Below are positions 1-9,026 of a DNA stretch of 52,377 nucleotides, piece after piece. Below the pieces are notes generated by a model. That model saw only the letters and a list, made by a program, of their open reading frames with translations. It made no database searches and was not told the origin of the DNA. Position numbers and translations under genes: made by a program. Origin of the DNA: Desulfobulbaceae bacterium (GTDB lineage: Bacteria > Desulfobacterota > Desulfobulbia > Desulfobulbales > SURF-16); assembly GCA_002868945.1 (NCBI GenBank), contig PKTX01000004.1, positions 75,047 to 127,423 of the forward strand, given 5' to 3'. The number at the start of each line of letters is the position of its first letter. The first letter of the stretch is position 1.

Positions 1-36
1 GAGGAGACCGACCTCTACGTCCTGCTCAAAAGATAA
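1..36 (+). CDS. 3' end of an unidentified gene cut by the window edge
   Basis: Frame 1 reads EETDLYVLLKR followed by TAA. The codons (GAC, CTC, TAC, GTC, CTG) match those favoured by genes across the window, and nothing else covers this stretch, so it is probably the last 11 residues of a gene that starts outside. The family cannot be told from so short a tail, and chance cannot be excluded. Confidence 0.4.
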   Translation, partial: EETDLYVLLKR

Positions 37-127
37 CACTTTAACTTTCCGACCGCCTCTATCTTAAGAGTAACAGCGTAAAAGTTTTTTGCACAACACG
101 GCTTTTTTCGTGCCGGTGAAGAGTGGA

Positions 128-181
128 GGCGTCAGTGGAGTAAAAAAACTCTCGCTCAGCTTTTTTGACTCCACTGACGCC
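128..181. repeat. Inverted repeat, 14-bp perfect arms plus A/T tracts
   Basis: GGCGTCAGTGGAGT (128-141) is repeated exactly in reverse complement at 168-181. The arms are extended inward by an A6 run opposite a T6 run, with one bulged base. As RNA this is a strong hairpin that would be followed by no T tract, so it is not a simple terminator. Related GAGGCGTC-containing stretches occur near 2945, 41140 and 52050. Confidence 0.6.
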
Positions 182-344
182 TGCAACATCCCCCCCCGCA
201 CAACCGTTAAAAAAACGACACTCGTTGCAAAAAGACGAAATTTCCAGACAGGAAACAAATTTTTTAACGTCAAATGGTTGCCGTTTTTCTCGCACTCCTT
301 GCCCTGGCCAAGACGATCTAGTTCTGGCTCGACACACTTACTTG

Positions 345-373
345 TTGCAAATAATAATTTTTATCTGTATCAT
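345..373 (+). promoter_or_regulatory. Possible sigma70-type promoter upstream of chemoreceptor 1
   Basis: TTGCAA (345-350), a 17-nt spacer and TATCAT (368-373) sit in an AT-rich patch of the long non-coding stretch 37-647, about 275 nt before the chemoreceptor start. The rest of that stretch holds only the inverted repeat at 128-181. An open frame at 89-631 has no coding character. Confidence 0.3.
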
Positions 374-647
374 TATACCTACGCATCCTTGGCAGAAAAG
401 GGGCAGCTGCTCGGCCGGGAGACAGGCCCGGCAGCCTGGATTCGTATATCAGTACCCGCACCAGGGGAACGAGGCAACCGCATTACGGTGGCCACACTTC
501 TTGCGTTGATCTTTGCGCCACCCACGGGGTACAATGTCCTGTCTCTCCTGCATTCTTTCCTCTTCACGATGACCTTATCTCGCCCCGCGAAATCCAGGAT
601 TCGCTCAATCCTTCCAGCAATTGTGCAATAAAGAAAGGTGATACTGC

Positions 648-2159
648 ATGCTTAATAGATTGACCATTGGCCAAAGAATTACCAGCGGCTTTGGTGGAGC
701 CCTGTTGATTTTGTTTCTCGGTGTTCTTGCGGTGAGCTATGTAACCACCGACGTCCGCGAGGCAAGCGATGTTGCGGCAACTGAAAGCCAGGTGAGCTTT
801 GATCTGGCCATGGAGGCCCAGTTGATGCGTCTCGACGTCATCCAGGTCCAGCAATGGCTCACCGATATCTCCGCCACCCGCGGTCTTGACGGGCTTGACG
901 ATGGTTTTGCCGAGGCCGCCAAATCTCGCGAATCTTTTCTGCAGCGCCTGCAGGTCTTTCGCACGTATTATCAGGAAAAAAATGATGAGGCGAACCTGCA
1001 ACAACTCACTGAAATGACCGCTCGTTTTGAGGAATATTACCAAGTCGGCCTGAAAATGGCCCAGGCCTATGTTGCGGAAGGTCCGACCGGCGGCAATCGA
1101 CTGATGGATCAATTCGATCAGGTGGCAGGTGCCATTAACGAAAGCATCATTCCCTTTGTCCAGGAGCAGAATCTGGCCGGCGGAACTCAGATAGAGGCCA
1201 TCAGCGCCAGGGTCAAACAATTACAGCTGGGGGTTATAATCGGCGGACTCATTGCCATTGGCAGCGGCATCATGGTCGCCCTTGTCATTACCCGGGACAT
1301 CAACCAAAAACTGGGGAAGGCCATTGCCGAAATAAGTGATGGCTCAACGCAGGTGGCCTCGGCATCCAATCACGTCTCCTCCTCAAGTCAAGAATTGGCG
1401 TCTCAGGCCGCTGAACAGGCCGCCTCGCTGGAAGAAACCTCATCCGCCCTTGAAGAACTCACCTCCATGACACGCCTCAACACCGACAATGCCGGTCAAG
1501 CCGACGAGCTTACTTCGGAAACAAGCCGGGTTGTCCAGGAAGCCAATGTTTCCATGGAGCAGCTTACCAGTTCCATGGCCGCGGTAAGTCAGGCCAGCGA
1601 GGACACCTCAAAGATTATAAAAACCATCGACGAAATCGCCTTCCAGACCAACCTGCTGGCCCTCAATGCCGCAGTGGAGGCGGCCCGGGCCGGCGAGGCG
1701 GGTGCCGGCTTTGCCGTGGTGGCCGATGAGGTCCGCTCCCTGGCGATGCGTGCCGCCGAAGCGGCACGCGACACGTCCGCACTCATTGAAGATACGGTTG
1801 TAAAGGTCAAGGAGAGCAGCAGCCTGCTGGCCGCAACCAACACATCCTTTGGTCGGGTTGCCTCCGGTTCGGCCAAGGTCAACCAACTTGTCTCGGAAAT
1901 TGCCGCGGCATCCCGTGAACAATCACAGGGCATTGATCAAATCAACAAGGCAGTTATGCAAATGGATGAAATAACCCAGGTGAATGCCGCAACGGCCGAG
2001 GAGACAGCAGGTGCCTCGGAGGAACTTAATGCCCAGTCCGCCAGCATGCGGGCCGTTGTCCTTGACATCTCCAAACTCATTGGCAACACTAAGTTTACTG
2101 CCGTCCCGTACAGAGATACCGACAGCAACACCATGCACCAGTCCCACCTCCCTCGTTAA
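648..2159 (+). CDS. Methyl-accepting chemotaxis protein with periplasmic helical sensor
   Basis: 503 residues. A transmembrane helix near residues 14-32 is followed by a roughly 160-residue helical periplasmic domain, a second membrane helix near 193-215, and a cytoplasmic signalling hairpin. The hairpin tip has the hallmark [18 protein letters not shown], followed by [11 protein letters not shown]. It should signal to CheA/CheW at the membrane. The ligand is unknown: the sensor looks like a four-helix bundle and shows no cofactor motif. The ATG follows AGAAAGGTG at good spacing. There is no obvious HAMP domain; a short linker leads straight into the coiled coil. The tail (…MHQSHLPR) lacks the acidic DDDDF ending shared by the other two receptors in this window. 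No chemotaxis genes are adjacent. Confidence 0.93.
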   Translation: MLNRLTIGQRITSGFGGALLILFLGVLAVSYVTTDVREASDVAATESQVSFDLAMEAQLMRLDVIQVQQWLTDISATRGLDGLDDGFAEAAKSRESFLQRLQVFRTYYQEKNDEANLQQLTEMTARFEEYYQVGLKMAQAYVAEGPTGGNRLMDQFDQVAGAINESIIPFVQEQNLAGGTQIEAISARVKQLQLGVIIGGLIAIGSGIMVALVITRDINQKLGKAIAEISDGSTQVASASNHVSSSSQELASQAAEQAASLEETSSALEELTSMTRLNTDNAGQADELTSETSRVVQEANVSMEQLTSSMAAVSQASEDTSKIIKTIDEIAFQTNLLALNAAVEAARAGEAGAGFAVVADEVRSLAMRAAEAARDTSALIEDTVVKVKESSSLLAATNTSFGRVASGSAKVNQLVSEIAAASREQSQGIDQINKAVMQMDEITQVNAATAEETAGASEELNAQSASMRAVVLDISKLIGNTKFTAVPYRDTDSNTMHQSHLPR

Positions 2160-2185
2160 CCGATTCTTCCAAGCCACTCATCAAT

Positions 2186-2326
2186 GGGTATCTTGAATAA
2201 TTAGATATTTTGTCCGAGTTCAAGAAGCCTAGAAAATAAAAAGCGCAGCATATTAATGATATGTGAGCATTTTTATTTTCGTAGCGACGAAGAAATCGGG
2301 CAAAATGGCAATTATTCAAGATGCCC
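2186..2326. mobile_element. MITE-like element, copy A (141 bp, 4-bp target duplication)
   Basis: The left end reads GGGTATCTTGAATAATTAG. The right end, read in reverse complement, is GGGCATCTTGAATAATTGC. The flanks are CAAT (2182-2185) and CAAT (2327-2330), an exact 4-bp duplication. The interior is AT-rich and resembles copy D with an internal deletion. No protein is encoded. It ends 31 bp before the tpx start, so it lies in or next to the tpx promoter region. Confidence 0.85.
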
Positions 2327-2357
2327 CAATTCATTAAATCAAACAGAGGAGTACGCT

Positions 2358-2858
2358 ATGACTCAGATCACCCTGGAAGGCAAACCGTTGCAGACGGTGG
2401 GCCAACTTCCCGCCATAGGCAGCCAGGCCCCTGATTTCCGTCTGACCGGCACAGACCTTGCCGACAAGACCAAGGATGATTACGCCGGCCAAAAGCTGGT
2501 ACTCAACATCTTTCCGAGTATCGACACGTCGGTCTGCGCCGCCTCGGTGCGCCGCTTCAACCAGGAGGCGGCCACCATGGACAACAGTGTTGTCCTCTGT
2601 ATTTCGGCGGATCTGCCCTTTGCCCATCAACGCTTCTGTGAAACAGAGGGACTGGACAGGGTTATCCCCCTTTCCGTGTTTCGCTCGTCTTTTGGCGCTG
2701 ATTACCAGGTGACCATTGCCGATGGGCCGCTGGCCGGTCTGCTTTCCCGCGCCCTGATCGTCATTGACGAAAACGGCAAGGTGATCTATACCGAGCAGGT
2801 GCCGGAGATCGGCCAGGAGCCTGATTATGAAAAAGCCCTGCAGGCCCTGGCCGGCTGA
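2358..2858 (+). CDS. tpx: Thiol peroxidase Tpx (atypical 2-Cys peroxiredoxin)
   Basis: 166 residues, the usual Tpx length. It reduces H2O2 and alkyl hydroperoxides with thioredoxin as electron donor. The peroxidatic cysteine is Cys60 in the FPSIDTSVCA motif and the resolving cysteine is Cys94 in RFCETEG, with the expected spacing. The arginine of VFRSSFG is also present. The ATG at 2358 is preceded by AGAGGAG; the frame stays open upstream only through repeat copy A, so a longer start is unlikely. It is monocistronic, followed at once by a strong terminator, and fits oxygen defence in an anaerobe. Confidence 0.97.
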   Translation: MTQITLEGKPLQTVGQLPAIGSQAPDFRLTGTDLADKTKDDYAGQKLVLNIFPSIDTSVCAASVRRFNQEAATMDNSVVLCISADLPFAHQRFCETEGLDRVIPLSVFRSSFGADYQVTIADGPLAGLLSRALIVIDENGKVIYTEQVPEIGQEPDYEKALQALAG

Positions 2859-2892
2859 TACCCTCTGCCTCTCTGCCATGCCGGTCCACGCA

Positions 2893-2930
2893 AAAGGCCG
2901 CCCCTCCAACCGGAGGGGCGGCCTTTCTTT
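2893..2930 (+). terminator. Rho-independent terminator of tpx
   Basis: Perfect 15-bp stem AAAGGCCGCCCCTCC / GGAGGGGCGGCCTTT with a 4-nt loop, followed by CTTTT. The A-rich start on the opposite strand would let it work in both directions, which suits the convergent chemoreceptor gene downstream. Confidence 0.9.
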
Positions 2931-3109
2931 TGCCAGTGAAGGGTGAGGCGTCAGGAGTGAGGAGCAAAAAAGATAAGATTCCGCGACATTCACCCCGTAG
3001 AAAGTGGAGTTCCATGCCTTTGCCGGCCAGACAAGCAGTTATCCTCATCGGTCCCTCTCTGCCCAAATGCCCTCTTCCACTGAAAAAAGACGGGACTTCT
3101 ACGACCCCG

Positions 3110-4852
3110 TCAAAAATCCTCAAAGTCATCATCGTCAAAGGGGATGACCTCCTTGGCCTTGCCGGATGCGGAGCGGCTTGCTGCCGAACCTTTGCCATCC
3201 TTACCCTTGGCGGGCGTCGGCGGCAGGGCACTTTTGGTTGAAGGATGCGGCCGGCCGCTCTTGAACTGTGGCGATTTCCTGCGATGGGCAGTGGTGGCCG
3301 GTGCCTGCCTGGCGCCGACAATATCCGCCAACAGACTCACCAGTTCATTAAGCTCCCGGGCCTGGCCGGACAACTCCTCACTGGCGGAAGCGGATTGCTC
3401 GGAGATTGAGGCGGTCTCCTGGGTGACCTTGTCCACTTCGCTGATGGCGATATTAATCTGATTAACCCCCTCAGCCTGTTCAGTACTGGCCACCGAGATT
3501 TCCTTGGCCAGGGCACTGACCTTGGTCACCCCTTCAGCGATCTTGGTCAGAATCTCCTTGACCCCGGTGGCCGCCTGGACGCCGTTGTCGGCATTATGCT
3601 GGGACTGCTCAATAAGGGCGGCCGTGGTTCGGGCCGCCTCGGCACTGCGCAAGGCCAGGGAGCGGACCTCATCGGCCACCACGGCAAAGCCGGCACCCGC
3701 CTCGCCGGCCCGGGCCGCCTCCACCGCGGCATTGAGGGCCAGCAGGTTGGTCTGGAAGGCGATTTCGTCGATGGTCTTCATGATCACCGCGGTTTCATCG
3801 GCCGATTTCTTAATCTTATCAATGGCGTCGGTCATATTATCCATGTGCGACTGGGCGATTTCGGTATCGCTCTTGGCACTTTCCGCCATTAAACTGGTCT
3901 GACTGACGTTATCGGCGTTGAGTTTGATCATGGAAGAGGTCTCCTCCAGGGAGGCGGAGGTCTCTTCAACACTGGCCGCCTGCTGGCTGGCACCGTCGGC
4001 CAGCTGTGTGCTGGCGCTGGCCACCATATTGGAGGCATCCAGCAGGTTGCTGGAGTTGGCGGTGAGATCGTTGATAATCCTTTTAATGGGCTTAATCACC
4101 GAATTCGAGACAATCCTGATAACCAGCGTGGCAAAAAAGATGGCCATCACAGCAAGGCCTATCATGACAAGCTGGCTGGCCTTCTTAATGGAGCTTGCCA
4201 GTTGCCGGTCCGCCTCCTCCAGAGACTGGATAACCTCAAAGGCCCCATGAATTTCACCAACCTTCCAGTTTTCCATGGGGCCGTCGGTGGGATCAATACC
4301 GCGACTATTGCCCCACAGTCGCTCTGAATCGGCCGGATCGCCATGACAGAGCAGGCAGGTCTCGGAAAGCTTTATGGCCCGGAAATAGCGCACGGCATTG
4401 ATGGTCGGATCAACTTCATAATATTCATCCACCTGATTGTCCTTCATGTAGTTGAGGGCCTTGGCCTCCAGGCGGTCAGGTTCATTTTTCGGGTTACGGG
4501 GGGAGAACTTGGGTACCTTGAAGGTGTAATCTCCCTCCTCCGCCTTGCGCATTGCCGCCTGCCAGGCAGAAACCACCGGCACGGTGGCCAGCACCTTGTC
4601 GCGCCGCCCCTGGTCTGCATACCGGCGCACCTGCTCGGTGCTGAACAGGCCCAGGGCCCATTTGGCCTCCATCTCTTCCCGGGTTGACTCGGCCGTCAGA
4701 CAAATGCCCCGGGCCTTGGCGGCAAAGGACTCAACCGTTTTCTCCCGGGCCTCACTGATATAAAGACGCATGAGAACAACAATAAGGAGGGTGGGAAGCA
4801 GAACGCCGACAAGGACGATCTTGCCGCGCAGGGACCATTGTTTTAAATCCAT
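3110..4852 (-). CDS. Methyl-accepting chemotaxis protein with CxxCH (DUF3365/Tll0287-like) sensor domain
   Basis: 580 residues. Membrane helices lie near residues 12-31 and 227-247. Between them is a periplasmic domain of DUF3365/Tll0287 type with one c-type haem motif, CLLCH (166-170), after a KLSE stretch typical of that family. This suggests sensing of redox state, NO or O2 through a covalently bound haem. The cytoplasmic part has the standard signalling hairpin ([18 protein letters not shown]). The tail is a lysine/serine/proline-rich linker ending [11 protein letters not shown], nearly identical to the tail of the receptor at 50188-51789. The ATG at 4852 follows GGAGAAACAAAG; the open frame extends 72 codons further upstream without protein-like sequence. 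Confidence 0.95.
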   Translation of the reverse strand: MDLKQWSLRGKIVLVGVLLPTLLIVVLMRLYISEAREKTVESFAAKARGICLTAESTREEMEAKWALGLFSTEQVRRYADQGRRDKVLATVPVVSAWQAAMRKAEEGDYTFKVPKFSPRNPKNEPDRLEAKALNYMKDNQVDEYYEVDPTINAVRYFRAIKLSETCLLCHGDPADSERLWGNSRGIDPTDGPMENWKVGEIHGAFEVIQSLEEADRQLASSIKKASQLVMIGLAVMAIFFATLVIRIVSNSVIKPIKRIINDLTANSSNLLDASNMVASASTQLADGASQQAASVEETSASLEETSSMIKLNADNVSQTSLMAESAKSDTEIAQSHMDNMTDAIDKIKKSADETAVIMKTIDEIAFQTNLLALNAAVEAARAGEAGAGFAVVADEVRSLALRSAEAARTTAALIEQSQHNADNGVQAATGVKEILTKIAEGVTKVSALAKEISVASTEQAEGVNQINIAISEVDKVTQETASISEQSASASEELSGQARELNELVSLLADIVGARQAPATTAHRRKSPQFKSGRPHPSTKSALPPTPAKGKDGKGSAASRSASGKAKEVIPFDDDDFEDF

Positions 4853-5265
4853 TCTTTGTTTCTCCTGATTCAGAAAATATGGGCGGATTCTTCTACTGGT
4901 GACGCACCACACCAATTTTGGCAGATGAACCTGCCCGAGGCAAGGGAAAGATGCCCTGCCCTCGGTGCAGGACAGGTGGCGGCGGGCTCTTTGCGCTGCC
5001 GACACCATCTGCCGGCAGGCAGGCCTTGCCGGCAAACACCAGAGCGTACTGCTTAAATCATTGCGCAAGGCATGATAAAATACCCGGAGCAGATGGAGTC
5101 ACTCAATATGACACATATGATCAAGAGAGGTGTTGACATCTCGGAGTTTAAGGGTTCCCATGTTTTTTTGTGCGGATCAGGCTGTTGGCACCCAACAAAA
5201 GGCACATCAACAGCCGGCCAGGGCAACGGGCACATGGAAAGATCCACGGGGCAGAGGCGAAAAGC
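4853..5265. other. Intergenic region between divergent genes, with a small hairpin
   Basis: No coding frame is convincing here. Around 4995-5020 a hairpin forms from GCTGCCG and CGGCAG with ACACCATCTG in its loop; a similar loop occurs in the hairpin at 8336-8374. TTGACA at 5133-5138 could be a -35 box for the phosphoesterase gene, but the matching -10 box is poor. Confidence 0.4.
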
Positions 5266-6288
5266 ATGATCAACAGAAAAATTTTTATTCACCGGCCGAA
5301 AAAAGGCCACAGCACCCTGAAAATACTCTTTCTCGGCATGCTGGTGACGATAGTGGCCCTGGAGATCGTCGCCGTGCTGGCTATCCGCAAGAGCCGTGGC
5401 CCACTGCCGCCCCTTGTCGGCAATTTCCCCGAGATCAGAACCTCTCTGGAAGAGGCGGCGGCCAAGGAGCAATTCAGCTTTGCCGTCTTCGGCGACACCG
5501 AGGGGGCCACCGGCAGTTTTGATCTGCTGGCCGGCAAACTGCGCCGCCAACCGGTGGATTTCGCCATCCACCTGGGCGATGCCTATGCCGAGACCTATCC
5601 CTATTTCCGCGCCGAACTGCACGACGATCTCCGCCTTCCCTTTCCGCTTTTTCTGGTGCCCGGCAACCATGACCTTGACGGTGTTTCCCTTAAAGAGTTT
5701 GAAAAAAACTTTGGCCCCTCACTCTTTTCGTTTACTTACCAGGAGTGTCTCTTCATTGGCCTGCGCATCTCCGGCGGCCTCGACAACACGGCAGCAAGTC
5801 TCGCATTTCTGGAGCACACCTTGGTGGAACAAGGAGCGGCGGCCCGCAAGATTTTCGTATTTATGCATGTGCCCACCACCATCCTGCCGGGCCGTAAATT
5901 CAGCGCCCCGCCGGAGTTGACCACCCTGTTTACCGCCCATCAGGTGGACTATGTCTTCAGCGGTCACTTTCACGGCTATGCCCAGGTGCAGACAGAAGAA
6001 ACAACCTATATAGTCACCGGCGCCGCCGGCAAGCATCTGGAGGAGAACAGTCCCTATGGCCAGTTTCACCACGGCGTGGTGATGACGGTGGGCCCCGGCA
6101 ACAGGGTCTCCGAGGCCATTGTGCCGCTGCCGGTGACATATGACCTGAAGAGCAAGCTGCACCGCTTCGTCATTATTGAGCTCTATCCCTGGCTCCGGCA
6201 AAATCGCGGGCTGGCGGTGGTCGGCAATCTGCTGGTGGCGCTGCTGATCCTCCGGACCTTAGGCAGCCTTTTTCGGCGCGGCAGGTAA
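5266..6288 (+). CDS. Membrane-anchored calcineurin-like metallophosphoesterase
   Basis: 340 residues. An N-terminal signal-anchor (about residues 17-38) is followed by a calcineurin-type fold. Metal-ligand blocks appear in order: GDTEG, GDAYAE, GNHD and GHFH, plus the HVP block before the last. A second hydrophobic helix lies near the C-terminus, followed by RRGR. The catalytic domain is therefore probably outside the cytoplasm and held to the membrane at both ends. The substrate cannot be read from the sequence; relatives cleave phosphomonoesters, phosphodiesters or undecaprenyl-linked phosphates. The start at 5266 follows CAGAGGCGAAA and gives a clean signal-anchor; an earlier in-frame start would add 32 residues with no membrane signal in front of it. 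Confidence 0.88.
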   Translation: MINRKIFIHRPKKGHSTLKILFLGMLVTIVALEIVAVLAIRKSRGPLPPLVGNFPEIRTSLEEAAAKEQFSFAVFGDTEGATGSFDLLAGKLRRQPVDFAIHLGDAYAETYPYFRAELHDDLRLPFPLFLVPGNHDLDGVSLKEFEKNFGPSLFSFTYQECLFIGLRISGGLDNTAASLAFLEHTLVEQGAAARKIFVFMHVPTTILPGRKFSAPPELTTLFTAHQVDYVFSGHFHGYAQVQTEETTYIVTGAAGKHLEENSPYGQFHHGVVMTVGPGNRVSEAIVPLPVTYDLKSKLHRFVIIELYPWLRQNRGLAVVGNLLVALLILRTLGSLFRRGR

Positions 6289-6538
6289 CAGCCCCTTGAG
6301 AAACGTCGCAGGCGCCCGCTCAAGGCAAGGCGGAAGTTCCACTTGAGGATGAAAAACGAGGCGAAAAAAAGCACGGCCGGAGGAGGAAGGGAGCCTGCGC
6401 CACTCCGAGCAGGCTTGGCATGCGGTTTCCATGGGCCGAGGCGCATTTCCGAGTCTGGCAGGATCACTTAACTCAAGCCGAATTGTGACGCCGCACCAGC
6501 AGATGGCAAAGGATGCAAGAGCTGCCAGCGCCGTAGTG

Positions 6539-7114
6539 TTACGGACGGGCCGGCAAGGGATCCTTCCCGCCCCTCAGCAGAAACTTTTTCGGAGTCAAAA
6601 TAACCTGGGCCATGGCAAAACGGCGATTACCCAGCTCCGGACCGCACAGCTCAAGCGAATAGTGGTAGAGGCTCTGTTGCAGGGGTTCAAGGTTGATGGT
6701 GGGGTAGGAGCGCCCCTTGTCAAAGCCGGAAAGGCCGCAGACATGGGCCCTACCCTGGATAACGGTGGGCGTGCCGTAGGTCCGGCAGTTCATGGGCCGC
6801 CCCTGATAACAGCGGCAGGTGTCATCGCTGCCAAGCAGAGGGCAACGGATACGGGCCAGGGCCGGGTCCCCCTGTGCCGCGACAATTTCCTGAAACTGCC
6901 TTTTCGCCTGTTGGGCCGGCTCACGAAGTTCTTCGAGCATGACCGGGCTGAGCAGAGAGGCCAGATAGGCCGCCTCAACGGCGGAGATGTCAAACATGGC
7001 GTGACAACAATCGGCACAGCCTGGCCCGCACCTCAACTCGTCGGCAAATTGACTGCCGATCCGGGCCACGGCCTGGTCTATGACACTATAGAGGTGAAGC
7101 AGCTTGCTGAACAT
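6539..7114 (-). CDS. YkgJ-family cysteine cluster (zinc/iron-chelating) protein
   Basis: 191 residues from the chosen ATG. The N-terminal cluster CGPGCADCC (Cys29, 33, 36, 37) and the later RCPLL…CRCYQGRPMNCRTYG block are the signature of the YkgJ / UPF0153 family, which is predicted to bind zinc or an Fe-S cluster. The biochemical role of the family is unclear. The start is uncertain: no good ribosome-binding site precedes this ATG, and the frame is open for a further 57 codons upstream. It is divergent from the zinc-ribbon gene at 7257. Its 3' side (6289-6538) contains only a degenerate copy of the dispersed core repeat near 6385. Confidence 0.85.
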   Translation of the reverse strand: MFSKLLHLYSVIDQAVARIGSQFADELRCGPGCADCCHAMFDISAVEAAYLASLLSPVMLEELREPAQQAKRQFQEIVAAQGDPALARIRCPLLGSDDTCRCYQGRPMNCRTYGTPTVIQGRAHVCGLSGFDKGRSYPTINLEPLQQSLYHYSLELCGPELGNRRFAMAQVILTPKKFLLRGGKDPLPARP

Positions 7115-7256
7115 GGTGGACAAAATGGCTGGCTGGTTACGACGATGATGCACTATTACGCGAGTGAGCAAAGATAGCCGTTGTGCCGGTGCTGTCAATG
7201 TTTTTTGAGTGACAAGGAGGAGCGGCCGCTGTTCTTCTGATGATACAGGGAAAGAT

Positions 7257-7553
7257 ATGCTTGTCTTGAAATGTGCCGCCTGCAAGAAAAAATTGTGGCG
7301 TTATGACAAAATCGGCCCCGGCGAGCTGCTCCGCTGTCACAAGGCCCGCATTGACAAGATTTATGCCTGCAACAAGGAGGCTGACACGATCAGTTGCCGC
7401 TGCGGCCGCCAAGTGGGCATCGACAAGGGCAGCTACTACAAAATGATCACAAAGAATTTTACCGCATCAGGCGACAAACGCCGGAGCCCTGAGAAAAACA
7501 AGCGGCAGCGGCATCTCCAGCAGCACATTAAAAAAGGTACCGAGCGCAACTGA
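7257..7553 (+). CDS. Small zinc-ribbon-like protein
   Basis: 98 residues. The N-terminal CAACKKK and central CRCG pairs could hold one metal ion, as in zinc ribbons. The block between them (KIGPGELLRCHKARI) looks conserved rather than random, and the C-terminal tail is very basic (KRRSPEKNKRQ). I recognise the style as a small conserved hypothetical but cannot assign a function; nucleic-acid binding is a guess from its charge. The ATG at 7257 is preceded by AGGGAAAG. Confidence 0.6.
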   Translation: MLVLKCAACKKKLWRYDKIGPGELLRCHKARIDKIYACNKEADTISCRCGRQVGIDKGSYYKMITKNFTASGDKRRSPEKNKRQRHLQQHIKKGTERN

Positions 7554-7641
7554 GCCGAATTTTGATGCCAACGCCGCATCAGCAGCCAGCAAACAGAGAG
7601 AGACTTGCGGGCGCTGAGGTTTTCAGACCGGCGGCTACCGC

Positions 7642-8232
7642 TCACGACCCGATGTCTGAAAAATCGCGGCGCACCTCTTTGTTTCTGCGGCGAAAGCTCC
7701 TCGCATCACCATAATCAAAAAACTTCTTATAGCGGCTGTGCGTGTAGCGCACCCGCCTGGCGTGTTTAATGGGACACCAATACTGCTCGGTGCGAGCGGC
7801 TATCTCCTGTACATAGGCAATCAAGCCGTTAAAATAGCCGCAGTAGCAGCAGTTCAGCTTTTCTATCCAATTGAGGTAACTGAGATAGTGCCTGTCAAAG
7901 ACAATGTAGTCATCCCGCTTTACCTTGGGAATACCATAGACCGGAAAACAGATGGCGTGATATATGGTGACCATCAGGTCCAGGAACAAGGCCGGCAGCA
8001 GACAAGACCAGATGAGCGGCGCCGTAAGAATGTTGAGCAGCGACGCATCCTTGAGGTAATAGCGGGTTTTTTTGATCAGGTTCCTGTTCTGACGGCGAAT
8101 CTCTTCCTTGAAGTAGACCTTTTTGTTGCGAATCTCATAAAAATATTCCTGCTGTTTCTTGGCGAATTCATCGCGAAGCTCCTGCTCCAGCCGCCTGATG
8201 CTGTTGAGCAATTCCGTTAAACGATCATGCAT
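7642..8232 (-). CDS. Conserved hypothetical protein with CCYCGYFNGL motif
   Basis: 196 residues. An N-terminal coiled-coil helix rich in E, K and R (residues 1-60) is followed by a hydrophobic stretch (about 70-100) that could be a re-entrant or single membrane segment. Next comes a distinctive conserved-looking segment with YLNWIEKLNCCYCGYF, then EQYWCPIKHARR. The three cysteines plus histidine (C-x2-C…C-x3-H) could bind a metal. I believe similar proteins are annotated only as hypothetical in other proteobacteria, but I cannot verify this. The ATG at 8232 follows TGGAGAAGAC. It is separated from the next minus-strand gene upstream by a hairpin. Confidence 0.8.
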   Translation of the reverse strand: MHDRLTELLNSIRRLEQELRDEFAKKQQEYFYEIRNKKVYFKEEIRRQNRNLIKKTRYYLKDASLLNILTAPLIWSCLLPALFLDLMVTIYHAICFPVYGIPKVKRDDYIVFDRHYLSYLNWIEKLNCCYCGYFNGLIAYVQEIAARTEQYWCPIKHARRVRYTHSRYKKFFDYGDARSFRRRNKEVRRDFSDIGS

Positions 8233-8335
8233 GTCTTCTCCATATAAAACAGCGAGTAAAAAAATGGTGCCCCGACCGGAGGTCTGACCAGAGGTAACCG
8301 ACGCAGCCGCCCCTGCAAAGCTCGGCAGGGAGGTG

Positions 8336-8374
8336 CCCCCGCCTTGCCGCGCACCATCTGTCGGCAAGGCGGGC
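8336..8374 (-). terminator. Hairpin between VIT-like gene and hypothetical gene
   Basis: The arms CCCGCCTTGCCG and CGGCAAGGCGGG pair perfectly around a 12-nt loop CGCACCATCTGT. The hairpin overlaps the stop region of the VIT-like gene, so it probably limits read-through, although a T tract is missing. A second small hairpin (CCTGC…GCAGG) lies just beyond it. Confidence 0.5.
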
Positions 8375-8967
8375 TAGACCACCCCCTGCGAGACGACAAT
8401 CACCGCCACTGTGACAAGGCCGATAATCAAGGTGCGCAGGCCCATCCAGAGCCAGAAGGTTTTGCTTATACGGCCCAAAAAAATGCCGAGCAAAAAGATG
8501 AGTCCCAGGGCAATAGCCATGCCCGCCAGGAAGGGGGAGACCGGCAGGTTTATCAGGCCCCGATCAGCCAGCCAGAGCGGCGTCATGATTATCAGCGAGA
8601 TGCAGAAGGGGGAGAGACCGTTGACCAGGGCAACCAGAATGGGAATGGCCCTGCTTGCCCGTCCCTGGTGGCTGTCGGTGAGATCCCGGAGCAGTGCCGC
8701 CTCCAGATCGTGCAGCTCTTTCTGGCGTTCCGCCGCCTCGCTGAGGTAGGCGCTGCTCAAGCCGCTTGCCAACAGGGCCACTGCCGCACCCAGACAGGCG
8801 TTGATGGCCACGGCCAGGTCAACGCCCTGACCGGCTGTCTCAAACCCCACCATCAGGCCGAGCATGGTCAGGGCGCCATCAAAGCCGTTGGTAACCAGAT
8901 AACGCCTGGTAATGCCATGGGCCTGGCGCAGCTGGCTGCCGATATCACTGTTGTTCATGTTAATCAT
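8374..8967 (-). CDS. VIT/CCC1-family membrane transporter (iron/manganese type)
   Basis: About 197 residues. The N-terminal RYLVTNGFDGALTMLGLMVG segment is the family signature of VIT1/CCC1 transporters. Further membrane helices follow (AINACLGAAVALLASGLSS, ALVNGLSPFCISLIIM, GLIFLLGIFLG and a C-terminal helix). Family members export or sequester Fe2+ or Mn2+. A polar helix with many E and K lies between helices 2 and 3, as in family members that bind metal there. Two starts 9 nt apart (8967, 8958) are possible and neither has a strong ribosome-binding site. The DUF211 gene is 59 bp upstream on the same strand. Confidence 0.82.
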   Translation of the reverse strand: MINMNNSDIGSQLRQAHGITRRYLVTNGFDGALTMLGLMVGFETAGQGVDLAVAINACLGAAVALLASGLSSAYLSEAAERQKELHDLEAALLRDLTDSHQGRASRAIPILVALVNGLSPFCISLIIMTPLWLADRGLINLPVSPFLAGMAIALGLIFLLGIFLGRISKTFWLWMGLRTLIIGLVTVAVIVVSQGVV

Positions 8968-9026
8968 GGATGCCGCAAGGATCAAGACCGGGAGGCGGCA
9001 AAGGGGCCGAAGGGACACAGCTAGCG

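Noticed and set aside
89-631. 180-codon open frame before the first chemoreceptor
   Set aside because: It runs through the inverted repeat at 128-181 and the putative promoter, has no ribosome-binding site and no protein-like composition.
6431-7177. Plus-strand open frame opposite the YkgJ-like gene
   Set aside because: The minus strand has the CGPGCADCC signature; the plus-strand translation has no recognisable domain.
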